Assembly: GCF_000974985.2 (NCBI RefSeq)
Contig: NZ_LAVA02000016.1
Location: 62,001 to 126,000 of the forward strand
Origin: Streptomyces mangrovisoli
Lineage (GTDB): Bacteria > Actinomycetota > Actinomycetes > Streptomycetales > Streptomycetaceae
Length of the DNA: 64,000 nt
Direction of reading: 5' to 3'
Positions 26,544 to 34,934 of this stretch are shown here, piece after piece; position 1 is the stretch's first letter; every line of letters starts with the position of its first letter. The notes under the pieces were generated by a model. It saw nothing but the letters and a program-made list of their open reading frames with translations, was not told the DNA's origin and made no database searches. A program made the position numbers and the translations under genes.

Positions 26544-27110
26544 TCAGGACGCGGTCAGGGCCTCGCTGATCGCGTCGAGGAAGGCGTCGAGGTCTTTGGG
26601 GGTGCGCGAGGTGATCAGGGTGTAACCACCCGCGGCGTCGCTCACCACGGGTTCGTCGACCCAGGACTTTGCTCCGGCGTTGCGGATGTCGGTGCGCAGC
26701 GAGGGATAGGATGTCAGGGTCTTGCCGCGGACGGCGTCGGCTTCCACCAGGGCCCAGGGGCCGTGGCAGATGGCGGCGATCGGGCGGCCCGACTCGGCGA
26801 ACGCCTTGACGAGGGTCAGGGCCTTGCCGTCGAGGCGGAGCTGGTCGGCGTTGAGCGTGCCGCCGGGGAGCAGCAGGAGCTGGTGGTCGCCGGGGTCCAC
26901 GCCGTCGAAGGTGGTGTCGGGTGCGACGCTCTCGCCGGAATCCTTGTCTCCGACCAGGGTCAGGACCGGGTCCGAGGTCGCGGCGGCGACGGTGACGTCG
27001 GCGCCTGCCTCCCGGAGCCGTTTGAGTGGCACCAGCAGTTCGTCCTGTTCGACACCGTAGTTGGTGACGAGCGCCAGTACGCGGTGGCCGTCGAGGGGCC
27101 TGTCAGCCAT
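26544..27110 (-). CDS. DJ-1/PfpI family type 1 glutamine amidotransferase-like protein
   Basis: A 188-residue cytoplasmic protein of the DJ-1/PfpI superfamily. The nucleophile elbow AICHGPWAL (Cys near residue 114) and an upstream GGTLNADQLR loop are typical of the stress-related PfpI/YhbO branch, whose members have been called proteases, chaperones or glyoxalase/deglycases. The conserved acidic residue preceding the Cys region is probably in GVEQDELLVPL. It is transcribed away from the gas vesicle operon. Substrate unknown. Confidence 0.88.
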   Translation of the reverse strand: MADRPLDGHRVLALVTNYGVEQDELLVPLKRLREAGADVTVAAATSDPVLTLVGDKDSGESVAPDTTFDGVDPGDHQLLLLPGGTLNADQLRLDGKALTLVKAFAESGRPIAAICHGPWALVEADAVRGKTLTSYPSLRTDIRNAGAKSWVDEPVVSDAAGGYTLITSRTPKDLDAFLDAISEALTAS

Positions 27111-27527
27111 GATGATGTGTCCTTCTCCGTGATGACGTCGCGAGGTCGTTGATGCGCGTGGTGTGTGTCAGCGACCGAGCGCCTTGTACGGCAGTTGCCT
27201 GCGTGTCCCCCTCCCCGGGTGCTCCGTACCCGGCGAGTCACACTCACCTGCCGTCGTTTGCGGTGGCGCGCACTGTTCCGACGGGCAGCGGGGGCGTCGT
27301 GGAGGTTGCGGCGATTTCGGGCGTTACCGGCGACAGACCGAAAGCGGAGGGAAAAGGAAATGGCACGGCACAGTGGCTCACCTCCTGCTCCGCCACGGAC
27401 ACGCCATGCAACCACCGGGACCTCGCGGGGAAGGCTTCCACGCCGAGGGCGTGAGGCGGCTCTATATGATGGGGATACGAGGTTCCCAGCCCGCACAATG
27501 GCCCACGCTCCGACCATCGGGGAGATC
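27111..27527. promoter_or_regulatory. upstream region of the gvp operon
   Basis: A 417-base spacer between the divergent PfpI-type gene and gvpO. A TATGAT hexamer (27465-27470) is about 60 bases before the gvpO start, but no convincing -35 lies 16-18 bases upstream; the adjacent GGGGATAC is only a weak match to a SigB-type -10. On the minus strand GGGTAC occurs at 27226-27231, facing the PfpI-type gene. An in-frame ATG at 27498 offers a longer GvpO. Confidence 0.35.
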
Positions 27528-27878
27528 ATGGCCGCATCAGAACCCCAGAAGAAATCCGCCAGTCGGAGTCGCGGCTCCCGCGGGGACGGCGCGAGCACTT
27601 CTCGTCGTCGCACCAACAAGGGAAACGCCGCCTGGGCCATACGTTCCGCCGTCGAGCAGCTTCAGGAGTTGCTGGGCCGTGCTCCCGAGTCCGTCTCCGC
27701 GGTAAAGGCGACCGAGAACGGTTGGGAAGCCGACGTCGAGGTACTCGAGTTGGAGCGCGTCCCTGAGACCACCAGCGTGATGGCCACCTATCGAGTGACG
27801 CTCGACGAGGAGGGCGATCTGGTGGGCTACGAACGGAAGCACCGCTACACGCGTGGCCAGATCGACCGGCGGGGCTGA
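27528..27878 (+). CDS. gvpO: gas vesicle protein GvpO
   Basis: A 116-residue protein, first gene of the gas vesicle operon. The N-terminal ~35 residues are Ser/Arg/Lys-rich and disordered. The rest is the GvpO domain: [14 protein letters not shown] helix, [24 protein letters not shown] strands and a [12 protein letters not shown] end. GvpO is needed for vesicle formation in haloarchaea and is the usual leader of Streptomyces clusters. ATG 27528 (after GGGGAG, spacing short) or ATG 27498 could be the start. gvpA follows after 28 bases. Confidence 0.88.
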   Translation: MAASEPQKKSASRSRGSRGDGASTSRRRTNKGNAAWAIRSAVEQLQELLGRAPESVSAVKATENGWEADVEVLELERVPETTSVMATYRVTLDEEGDLVGYERKHRYTRGQIDRRG

Positions 27879-27906
27879 CTCTGCACAGTCGGTGAAGGGA
27901 GGCACC

Positions 27907-28407
27907 ATGACGGTGGTGCCGCAAAGCGGAGGCGGTGTCAATCGCGGCGGCGGGACCGGCAGCCTCTACGACGTCCTGGAACTCATACTCGATCGCGGAC
28001 TCGTCATCGACGTGTTCGTCCGCGTATCGCTGGTGGGAATCGAAATTCTCAAGATCGACGCTCGTATAGTCGTCGCCAGCGTCGACACCTATCTCCGATT
28101 CGCCGAGGCGTGCAACCGTCTCGACCTCGAATCCGGCAGGAAAGCGCCCACCCAGCTGACCGACATCGTCGGGGACACGGTCGAGAGCGGGGCCAAGGGA
28201 AAATCCAAGGGAGCACTCTCCGGCGCGGCCGAAGCGGTCACCGACACCCTCAAGGGAATCACGGGCCGCGACGAGGACGAAGAAGAGCCCGAAGAAGAGC
28301 CCGAGGACGAGGAATTCGAGGAAGAAGAGGACGAGGCCAAGGAAAAGGAACCTGTGGAGAGGCGACGGCGGCCGGCTCGGCGTACCTCCCGACGTGGGCG
28401 CGAATGA
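27907..28407 (+). CDS. gvpA: gas vesicle structural protein GvpA with acidic/basic tail
   Basis: Product of 166 residues. Residues about 15-75 are the classic GvpA core ([20 protein letters not shown], then [19 protein letters not shown]), which builds the protein shell of the vesicle. Unlike cyanobacterial GvpA (about 70 residues), it continues with an amphipathic region, an almost pure Glu/Asp tract (about 125-150) and a final Arg-rich [15 protein letters not shown]. The extended form is common in Streptomyces. ATG 27907 follows GGGAGG. It is the second gene of the operon. Confidence 0.9.
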   Translation: MTVVPQSGGGVNRGGGTGSLYDVLELILDRGLVIDVFVRVSLVGIEILKIDARIVVASVDTYLRFAEACNRLDLESGRKAPTQLTDIVGDTVESGAKGKSKGALSGAAEAVTDTLKGITGRDEDEEEPEEEPEDEEFEEEEDEAKEKEPVERRRRPARRTSRRGRE

Positions 28408-28456
28408 CGCTCACCGTTCGGGAGATTGAAGCTCGCCGCTCGAGAAGGAATGAGCC

Positions 28457-29170
28457 ATGGCCGTATACATCTACTCCATCACCGCCAAGCAGCACCCGCT
28501 CCGCCTCGACGACCTCAAGGGCGTCGGCGAACACCCGGCGGAGCTGCGGACCGTCGCGGCCGAGTCACTGTGCGCCGTCGTCAGCGACGCCCCGGAAGAC
28601 CTGCGCCCGAAGCGCCGCGACATCCTCGCGCACCAGGAGGTGCAGGAACGCCTCATGGCGGACGGCACCGTGCTCCCCATGCGCTTCGGCCTCCTCGCCG
28701 AGAACGACGAGTCCGTCCTGGCTGCCCTGGAGCAGAACGCCGCGGACTACACGGACCGGCTGCAGTCACTGGAGGGATGCAGCGAGTACCACCTCAAGGC
28801 GTCGCAGGACGAGGACGCTCTGCTGCGGCAGATCCTCCGCGAGTCGGACGCGGCCCGCGAGCTCAACGACGAGATCCGCGGCGGTACGGCCGGCCCCGAC
28901 GCGTCGTTGCAATTGGGGGAGTTGGTCACCCAGGAGGTGCAGGCACGGCAGGAGGCGCTGGCGGCGGGCGTGGTCGAAGCGCTGCGCCCCTTCGCCCGGA
29001 CGCTCGACTCGTCCCAGCCGACGGGCGCGGACTTCCTCAATGTGTCGTTCCTGGTGACCGAGGATCGGGAAGAGGCGTTCCTGACCGCGGAGTTGAGCGT
29101 CGCCCACCAACTGGGTGACGACTTCGACTTCCGGCTCAACGGCCCCCTGCCCCCCTACAGCTTCGTCTGA
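28457..29170 (+). CDS. gvpF: gas vesicle protein GvpF (GvpL/GvpF family)
   Basis: A 237-residue accessory protein. It opens with the family's MAVYIYSI strand and shows the conserved VLPMRFG segment near residue 74, a coiled-coil-like middle, and the final FRLNGPLPPYSFV. GvpF is thought to bind GvpA and act at the vesicle surface or as an assembly chaperone. It starts with a good AAGGA-type site and is followed by gvpG after 10 bases. A second family member, gvpL, lies three genes downstream. Confidence 0.9.
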   Translation: MAVYIYSITAKQHPLRLDDLKGVGEHPAELRTVAAESLCAVVSDAPEDLRPKRRDILAHQEVQERLMADGTVLPMRFGLLAENDESVLAALEQNAADYTDRLQSLEGCSEYHLKASQDEDALLRQILRESDAARELNDEIRGGTAGPDASLQLGELVTQEVQARQEALAAGVVEALRPFARTLDSSQPTGADFLNVSFLVTEDREEAFLTAELSVAHQLGDDFDFRLNGPLPPYSFV

Positions 29171-29180
29171 AGGAGCTCCC

Positions 29181-29423
29181 ATGGGCCTGTTCACTCAACT
29201 CGTGACCCTCCCGCTGGCCCCCGTGCGCGGCGCCGTATGGGTCGTCGAGCGGGTCCGCGAGGAGGCCGAGAACCAGTACTACGACCCCGCTCCGATCCAC
29301 CGCGAACTCGCCGAGCTCGAACGTCTCCTTGTCGCGGGCGACATCGACGAGGAGACGTTCGACCGGCGCGAGGACGAACTGCTCGCCCGGCTCGAGGAGA
29401 TCCGCGCCTATCGGCAGGGCTGA
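29181..29423 (+). CDS. gvpG: gas vesicle protein GvpG
   Basis: A small 80-residue helical protein typical of GvpG: an N-terminal hydrophobic FTQLVTLPLAPVRG stretch, then a charged helix WVVERVREEAENQYYD, and a C-terminal acidic LEEIRAYRQG. It is an assembly factor of unknown mechanism. AAGGAG directly precedes ATG 29181. In S. coelicolor two more genes (gvpY, gvpZ) follow here; in this operon gvpJ follows at once, after 38 bases. Confidence 0.88.
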   Translation: MGLFTQLVTLPLAPVRGAVWVVERVREEAENQYYDPAPIHRELAELERLLVAGDIDEETFDRREDELLARLEEIRAYRQG

Positions 29424-29461
29424 CCTCCTGACGGGGCACGACGGAATTCGAGGCCGCAACC

Positions 29462-29932
29462 GTGACTGAACCCCTGGCCAACAGGCTTGGTTCCTACCCG
29501 TCCCGATCGGCGCCGCCGTACGGGCAGGGTTCCTCCGCCAATCTCGCCGACATCCTGGAACGGGTGCTCGACAAGGGCATCGTCATCGCGGGCGACATAC
29601 AGATCAACCTTCTCGACATCGAGCTGCTGACCATCAAGCTGCGCCTCCTGGTCGCCTCCGTCGACAAGGCGAAGGAGATGGGGATCGACTGGTGGGAGCA
29701 CGATCCCGCGCTCTCCTCCCGGGCCAGGGACGAACGGCCGTCGGCCGGGGCCGGTGCGGAGCGGTCGTCGGCGGGGGCCAGGGCCGAAGAGTCACTGGCC
29801 GAGGAGAACCGCAGGCTGCGGGCCGAGATCGACGCGCTGCGCCGGAGCGAGGCGCTCCCCGCGAAGGAGAAGGCACCCCGGGCACCCCGGTCCACCGCCA
29901 GCCGTCGCCGGGGAAGTGCCCGCGATGAGTGA
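29462..29932 (+). CDS. gvpJ: gas vesicle protein GvpJ (GvpA family)
   Basis: A GvpA paralog of 156 residues. The GvpA-like core occupies about residues 25-85 (LADILERVLDKGIVIAGDIQ, then LLDIELLTIKLRLLVASVDKA, then WW), as in GvpJ/GvpM proteins that nucleate the vesicle. The C-terminal half is Ala/Glu/Arg-rich with a predicted coiled coil. The GTG start at 29462 has only a weak GAGG upstream. Its stop overlaps the gvpL start by 8 bases. Confidence 0.85.
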   Translation: MTEPLANRLGSYPSRSAPPYGQGSSANLADILERVLDKGIVIAGDIQINLLDIELLTIKLRLLVASVDKAKEMGIDWWEHDPALSSRARDERPSAGAGAERSSAGARAEESLAEENRRLRAEIDALRRSEALPAKEKAPRAPRSTASRRRGSARDE

Positions 29933-30806
29933 CCTGCTGACGTACGCCTACGCGGTGGTCCGCGACACCGAAGGGCTCCGGCAGGCGACAGAGCTGCTCC
30001 GAGGCGTCGCCGGCACCCAGGTCCACCTCGTCGGCGCCGACGGCGACGAGCCGGCCCTGGTGGTGAGCCGGGTGCCCGCCGAAGACTTCCGGGAGCAGGC
30101 CCTCAAACAACACCTGGAGGACCTGGACTGGCTGGAGGCGGTGGCCCGCGCCCACGACGGCGTCATCGCGGCCCTGGCCGAGCGCACCACCGTCCTGCCC
30201 TTCCGGCTGGCGACGGTCTACCTCGACGACCGGCGGGCCCGGGAGGTGCTGGAAACGGGGCGGACCGCCTTCGCCGAGCGCCTGGCCCTGCTCGCCGGAC
30301 ATGTCGAATGGGGGGTCAAGATCTATGCCGAGCCGTCCGCGGTCGCCGAGACCCCCGCGGCTCCCGCGGCTCCCGCGGGGGAGCTGAGCCCCGGGCGCGC
30401 CTATCTGCGCAGGCGCCGACAGCAGCGGAACGTGCGCGACACGGCGTACCGGGCGGCCCAGGAGGCCGCCGAGCGGGTGGCGGCCGCGGGCCGCAGGCAC
30501 GCCGTCGACCGTGTACGGCACCGCGTGCAACAGGGTCTTCTCACCGAAGCGCGCGAAGCGACCGAAGCGACTGAAGCGCGCGAAGCGACCGAAGCGAGCG
30601 ACCGCGCCGACGTCGGCGGCGAGAACGTCGTCAACGACGCCTACCTCGTGCTTCTGACCCGTTGTGACGACTTCCTGGCCGATGTGACAGATGCGGCCGA
30701 CGGGGTGGAGGGGGTCAGGGTGGAAATCACCGGCCCGTGGGCTCCGTACTCCTTCGCCATGCCGAGCGAGGCATCCTACGGGACCGAGCAGGGAGCGCCC
30801 CCATGA
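29925..30806 (+). CDS. gvpL: gas vesicle protein GvpL (GvpL/GvpF family)
   Basis: Product of 293 residues, second GvpF/L family member of the operon. It begins MSDLLTYAYAVV, has the conserved TVLPFRLATVY near 89, and ends with the family's EITGPWAPYSF. A linker after about residue 140 is Ala/Pro-rich, and a 9-residue repeat (EAREATEAT, EAREATEAS) sits at about 208-225, encoded by a 27-bp tandem duplication. The start overlaps gvpJ; the stop overlaps gvpS (ATGA). GvpL binds several other Gvp proteins in haloarchaea. Confidence 0.88.
   Translation: MSDLLTYAYAVVRDTEGLRQATELLRGVAGTQVHLVGADGDEPALVVSRVPAEDFREQALKQHLEDLDWLEAVARAHDGVIAALAERTTVLPFRLATVYLDDRRAREVLETGRTAFAERLALLAGHVEWGVKIYAEPSAVAETPAAPAAPAGELSPGRAYLRRRRQQRNVRDTAYRAAQEAAERVAAAGRRHAVDRVRHRVQQGLLTEAREATEATEAREATEASDRADVGGENVVNDAYLVLLTRCDDFLADVTDAADGVEGVRVEITGPWAPYSFAMPSEASYGTEQGAPP
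30546..30599 (+). repeat. 27-bp tandem duplication inside gvpL
   Basis: Two copies, 30546-30572 and 30573-30599, encode nearly identical nonapeptides in the GvpL linker. Length variation here would leave the frame intact. Confidence 0.85.
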
Positions 30807-31042
30807 CCCGGCCGCCGCCCTCGGGAGCGGAGCAACTGCCCCAGCGGCAGGTCGCCCTCATCGACCTGCTGGACCGGCTCCTGACCGGCGGCGTCGTCCT
30901 GACCGGTGACGTCGTACTGTCCATCGCCGACATCGATCTGGTACGCATCTCTCTTCGTGCCCTGATCGTGTCCATCAGCGAGCAGAACCCCTCGCCGTGG
31001 CCCAGCGTCGGCCCGCTGCCCGGCGGCGGCCATGACGGCTGA
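30803..31042 (+). CDS. gvpS: gas vesicle protein GvpS (GvpA/J family)
   Basis: A 79-residue GvpA-like protein: the VALIDLLDRLLTGGVVLTGD and LSIADIDLVRISLRALIVSI segments match the GvpA core, and little else is present. In Streptomyces this position is gvpS. It is probably a minor nucleating or structural component. ATG 30803 overlaps the gvpL stop (ATGA); gvpK begins before its end. Confidence 0.8.
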   Translation: MTRPPPSGAEQLPQRQVALIDLLDRLLTGGVVLTGDVVLSIADIDLVRISLRALIVSISEQNPSPWPSVGPLPGGGHDG

Positions 31043-31442
31043 GAGGGGGAGCCCCCCGCCGAGCCGCGCCGACGAGGTGGCGCAAGCTGCCGCCCGTGCC
31101 TTCCGGCTGCTGCCCGCTGCCCCGCGCGACCTGCGCCGGCCGACCGGCGAGGGCCCACCTGCCGCGGCCCGTCGGATCAACTCCGACCAGGACACGGTCG
31201 AACGGGACCTCCTCCGGCTCGTCCTCACCCTCGTGGAACTGCTGCGGCAGCTCATGGAACGGCAGGCCCTGCACCGCGTCGACCGAGGAGACCTCACCGA
31301 GGAGCAGGAGGAACGCCTGGGCGCGACCCTCCTGCTCCTGCACGACCGCATGAGCGACCTGTGCGCCCAGTACGGACTGACCATGGACGACCTCAACCTC
31401 GACCTCGGCCCCCTGGGCACCCTGCTCCCGCCTCCCGACTGA
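31032..31442 (+). CDS. gvpK: gas vesicle protein GvpK
   Basis: A 136-residue protein and last gene of the operon. The GvpK domain covers about residues 45-125: a RINSDQDTVERDLLRLVLTL start, the long LVELLRQLMERQALHRVD helix, the DLTEEQEERLGATLLLL segment and the final LTMDDLNLDLGPLG. GvpK is an assembly factor; in model clusters its loss abolishes vesicles. It overlaps gvpS by 11 bases, so the whole gvpJ-L-S-K part is translationally linked. Confidence 0.9.
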   Translation: MTAERGSPPPSRADEVAQAAARAFRLLPAAPRDLRRPTGEGPPAAARRINSDQDTVERDLLRLVLTLVELLRQLMERQALHRVDRGDLTEEQEERLGATLLLLHDRMSDLCAQYGLTMDDLNLDLGPLGTLLPPPD

Positions 31443-31455
31443 ACGGGGTCGGTTT

Positions 31456-31480
31456 GCTTGAATGACATGTCTCGGGTTAC
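31456..31480 (+). promoter_or_regulatory. possible SigB-type promoter of the YihY/BrkB gene
   Basis: GCTT (31456-31459), 14 bases, then GGGTTAC (31474-31480) loosely fit the GNNT-N14-16-GGGTAC/T pattern known for S. coelicolor SigB. The start codon is only 10 bases away, so the transcript would be nearly leaderless. Confidence 0.3.
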
Positions 31481-31489
31481 CCGGCGGGC

Positions 31490-32551
31490 ATGAGAGCCCA
31501 CTCCGCAGGCCCGAACCAGCAGCACGACGGCGGCGAGGGTCCGCCGCACAAGTCCTCGTCGGCCGAGGCGGCCGGGCCCGGTCCCGCGGTCGAGGAGCGC
31601 GCCCCGGACTCGCCGACGCAGTTGCCCAGGACGGCCTGGGGGGCCGCACTGAAAGGCAGCCTGCGGGAGTTCAAGGCCGACGAGCTGACCGACCGTGCCG
31701 CGGCGCTGACGTACTACGGCCTGCTGTCGCTCTTCCCGGCGCTGCTGGTCCTGGTGTCGGTCCTCGGCCTCACCGGGAAGTCCACCACGGACAAGCTCCT
31801 GAACAACATCAACAAGTTCGCCCCCGGCTCCGCCAGGGACATCATCACCAACGCCGTGCAGCAGCTGCAGAACAACTCGGGACTGGGATCGCTCGCGGCG
31901 ATCGTCGGCGTCGTCCTGGCGCTGTGGTCGGCCTCCGGGTACGTGGCCGCGTTCACGCGCGCGGCCAACGCGGTCTACGACGTTCCCGAGGGCCGTCCGG
32001 CGTGGAAACTCCTGCCGTTGCGGGTGGGGCTGACGGTCGTGCTGATGGTGCTCGCCGTCATCAGCGCCCTGATCGTGGTGTTCACCGGCACTCTGGCCCG
32101 TCAGGCGGGCACAGCGATCGGGATCGGCGACACGGCCTTGACCGTGTGGTCGATCGCCAAGTGGCCCGTCCTGGTGATCCTGGTCGTCGTCATGATCGCG
32201 TTGCTGTACTGGGGGACCCCGAACGCCCGGGTGCGGGGCTTCCGGTGGATCACCCCGGGCAGCGCCCTCGCGCTGCTCATCTGGCTGGTCGCCTCCGGCG
32301 CCTTCGCGTTCTACGTCGCCAACTTCGGCTCGTACAACAAGACCTACGGCACGCTCGCCGGCGTCATCGTCTTCCTGATCTGGCTGTGGATCAGCAACTT
32401 GGCGATCCTGCTGGGTCTGGAGTTCGACGCCGAGATCGTGCGTCAGCGGGCGATCGCCGGCGGGCAGCCGCCAGACAAGGAGCCGTACACCCAGCCCCGC
32501 GACACCAGTACGTGGGACGAGGCGGATGTGCGCCGTCTGGACGAGGACTGA
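31490..32551 (+). CDS. YihY/BrkB family inner membrane protein
   Basis: Integral membrane protein of 353 residues. After a disordered ~55-residue N-terminus come the YihY/BrkB signatures: FKADELTDRAAALTYYGLLSLFPALL, six helices, WSASGYVAAFTRAANAVYDVPEGRP near 155, and the terminal FYVANFGSYNKTYGTLAGVI region followed by LIWLWISNLAILLGLEFDAE. Once called ribonuclease BN, the family is of unknown transport function. There is no clear ribosome binding site at ATG 31490; the transcript may be leaderless. It is convergent with the membrane protein at 32676. Confidence 0.9.
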   Translation: MRAHSAGPNQQHDGGEGPPHKSSSAEAAGPGPAVEERAPDSPTQLPRTAWGAALKGSLREFKADELTDRAAALTYYGLLSLFPALLVLVSVLGLTGKSTTDKLLNNINKFAPGSARDIITNAVQQLQNNSGLGSLAAIVGVVLALWSASGYVAAFTRAANAVYDVPEGRPAWKLLPLRVGLTVVLMVLAVISALIVVFTGTLARQAGTAIGIGDTALTVWSIAKWPVLVILVVVMIALLYWGTPNARVRGFRWITPGSALALLIWLVASGAFAFYVANFGSYNKTYGTLAGVIVFLIWLWISNLAILLGLEFDAEIVRQRAIAGGQPPDKEPYTQPRDTSTWDEADVRRLDED

Positions 32552-32675
32552 CACTGCCCGCTGCCCCAGGGCCCTGACCCACCGGCCGCTGTCGGCCCTG
32601 GTGCAGCCCCCTGGTGGCTGTGCTGTCGGTCCTGATGCGGCCCCCGCCGGTGGCCGGGCGGCCGGGGAAGGGTGG

Positions 32676-34001
32676 TCAGGACGACTTCCGCATGACGGCT
32701 GTGCCAGGGGCTCCGGGGGGTGCCGCCTCGGCGAGGACCACCGCGATGGACAGAACGACCAGGTTGGTGATCAGTACGGCGATGCTCACGGCAAGGGTGG
32801 GATACGGCCACAGCAGGAGCGTCAGAACTCCGGCGCCCACGATGGTGACGACCGTGCCGGTGCGGTGTTCACGGAGCCACCGGCCGAAGGCGCCGGAATC
32901 CCATCCCGTGCGGCCGAGACGGCCGGCCATCGAACCGGTGACCTGCGCCGCTGAGGAGCGCACTGCCACGGCGTCTTTCGAGGGGCCTGCGAGATGGGCC
33001 ACGAGTGCCACGGCCAGGGACGTGACAAGGGCTACCAGTACGGACTCGCGCAGGAAGCGCACCAAGTAGTCGTAGACCGCGCCGGTCGCTTCCTGTGACT
33101 GGACCGTCGGAGCGGCGGCGTCCAGGAACACCTGCCGCCCGAAGCGCAGGGCGACGAGGAACGACACCATCATGAAGCCGGTTCCGGCCGCGGTGCCCGT
33201 CAGCGCGGTGCGCCGGCACGGCGACAACCCGATGCCGAAGGCGGCGAGAGTGACGCAGGCAACCGGGGCCCACGGGCCGACCGCCTCGAGCCACCTCGCA
33301 CCGTCTCTGGCTTCGGCCAGGTGAGGGCTGCGGAAGAGGACCACCGACCGGTCTTTGCCGGGAATGGTGTCGGCGGCGATCAGTGTCGTGCCGATGAGTT
33401 CTTTCTGGGCTTCTTCCACGACCGTCCCGATATCGAGCACCAGGCTGTCGCCCCTGATCCGGATCGGGCCGTCGCCGTCACCGGTGAGGACGTTCATCGC
33501 GGCGTCGTGGGCGCGCCGGTTCACGCTGTCCCACGCCCTCGCGAACACTTCACTCTTCACGAACTTCTTGATCACGAAGCTCGTGCCCTGAGTCAGGCCG
33601 TCCTTCACCTCGCTGTCCGCATTCCTGACGGCACTGACCACGGCGGGCGGAAAGCCGTGTTCCTGCAGAATGCGAGCGAGGGAGTTCAGTGCTGTGCGGA
33701 CGTCGATTCTCCCCACCAGGTCGGCGGAGGCCCGCGTGGCGATCACGTCCTGCACCGCGGTGTCTCGGACGAGCGGTGAAACGGTCTGCTCATATCGACT
33801 GCCGTCGCTGATCTCGGAATTGACCCACGACGCGGCGACACTGATCGGCGCGAGCAGGACGGCCAGCGCAATGAGCAGGACGGAGAGCGCGAGCCGCGAT
33901 CTGCTCCGGCCGCTCTTCGCCGACGACGGCGGCGGCGCCTCCACGCGATCGTCCTGGGACCGGCCCGGTACACCCGCCCCGGCAGCCGAGCGTGGATGCA
34001 T
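32676..34001 (-). CDS. integral membrane protein of unknown function
   Basis: Product of 441 residues, not assigned to a named family. The N-terminal ~35 residues are hydrophilic. One helix follows (ALSVLLIALAVLLAPISVAA), then a ~200-residue extracytoplasmic domain with YEQTVSPLVRDTAVQDVIATR near its start and helices of the SFVIKKFVKSEVFARAWDSV kind. Four to five further helices lie between about 245 and 420. The layout (large outside domain between membrane helices) suggests an envelope stress or cell-wall protein. ATG 34001 is chosen for its GGAGGGAG site; the longer frame starts poorly. Confidence 0.75.
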   Translation of the reverse strand: MHPRSAAGAGVPGRSQDDRVEAPPPSSAKSGRSRSRLALSVLLIALAVLLAPISVAASWVNSEISDGSRYEQTVSPLVRDTAVQDVIATRASADLVGRIDVRTALNSLARILQEHGFPPAVVSAVRNADSEVKDGLTQGTSFVIKKFVKSEVFARAWDSVNRRAHDAAMNVLTGDGDGPIRIRGDSLVLDIGTVVEEAQKELIGTTLIAADTIPGKDRSVVLFRSPHLAEARDGARWLEAVGPWAPVACVTLAAFGIGLSPCRRTALTGTAAGTGFMMVSFLVALRFGRQVFLDAAAPTVQSQEATGAVYDYLVRFLRESVLVALVTSLAVALVAHLAGPSKDAVAVRSSAAQVTGSMAGRLGRTGWDSGAFGRWLREHRTGTVVTIVGAGVLTLLLWPYPTLAVSIAVLITNLVVLSIAVVLAEAAPPGAPGTAVMRKSS

Positions 34002-34251
34002 GTCGCGCTCCCTCCGCCGGATCGCGCCCTCTCCTGCAGGTCGGCGGCGCCATGCGTGGTGGACAGGTCGATGGTCGAGCGGTCCCGTCGCCTCGGTCGG
34101 AGGAATCTCCGGCATATACGGTGTCCGCGTACCCAATCGCCGAATTACCGCACATCACGGTCTTTGCATGCCTTAAGGGATTTACGGTCGCCGTCGACAC
34201 CCGGGTCCGCGGCCGGAGTCACCCTCGGCAGGAGAGGGTGACTGAGTCGGC

Positions 34252-34752
34252 TCAGGAGCTGATGAGCGGTTGCGGCGAGAAAGTCCTGATCATGGTGGTG
34301 GTCCAGCGCAACTGACGCACGGTCTCGGGCTGGCACGCGGTGGCCAGGGTGATGAGGTCCGCGTGCCGGCAGGCGTGCGCCGCTCGGGCGAGCATCTCCC
34401 AGTGCGACGAGTTCGTGGCAGCGGCCAGGTGGAGGTCGCGGAGGTCGCGCAGGAGCAGGCGTGAAGAAGCGGGCGGCGGGCCGAGGGCGGGGCTGACGTG
34501 TTCACCCACGGCGGCATGGGAGCTGACAGAGAGGACCGAGAAGGGGCCGGCGAGGTCGGGAAGGCGCAGGCCGTACGGTTCGGCGGTCCGCGCGATGCGC
34601 TCGGCGTGTTCGCGGGACCAGCCGGCCATGTCCGCGGCCACGCGACGGAGCTCCTGCTCGCCGCGGTGGCGTTGTGCGGCACTGAGCAGGTCCCGCTCCA
34701 ACAGGCGTTCACCGTCGTGCAGGGTGCGCAGGAGGGTCTGGAGGGCGTTCAC
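34252..34752 (-). CDS. hypothetical ferritin-like helical protein
   Basis: About 166 residues, predicted almost entirely helical, like a four-helix bundle: LLRTLHDGERLLERDLLSAA, then a WSREHAERIARTAE helix, and a late HWEMLARAAHACRHADL helix. Glu and His residues at helix positions resemble ferritin/DUF892-like proteins, but I cannot prove metal binding. GTG 34752 has GGGGCGG upstream; GTG 34797 is the alternative start. No operon partner; a 250-base spacer separates it from the membrane-protein gene. Confidence 0.6.
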   Translation of the reverse strand: MNALQTLLRTLHDGERLLERDLLSAAQRHRGEQELRRVAADMAGWSREHAERIARTAEPYGLRLPDLAGPFSVLSVSSHAAVGEHVSPALGPPPASSRLLLRDLRDLHLAAATNSSHWEMLARAAHACRHADLITLATACQPETVRQLRWTTTMIRTFSPQPLISS

Positions 34753-34934
34753 GGTCCGCCCCGGTCGGAGTGCGGCAGCGAAGCGGCCCGGGTCCACCGC
34801 TGGGCCGCGTCGGGCGTGACGCCGGGCCCGGTGCCGGAGTCGACGGCGCCGGCGCGGGCGTACCGCTGCGGTGCGGTGCGCTCACGCCGGAACGGGGCGA
34901 CCCGCTCCACGATGCCCGGCAGCGGCACGACCAG

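Noticed and set aside
27111..27527. Strong SigB promoter for the gvp operon
   Set aside because: Only a partial GGGGATAC match without a suitable upstream GNNT at proper spacing; not enough to claim.
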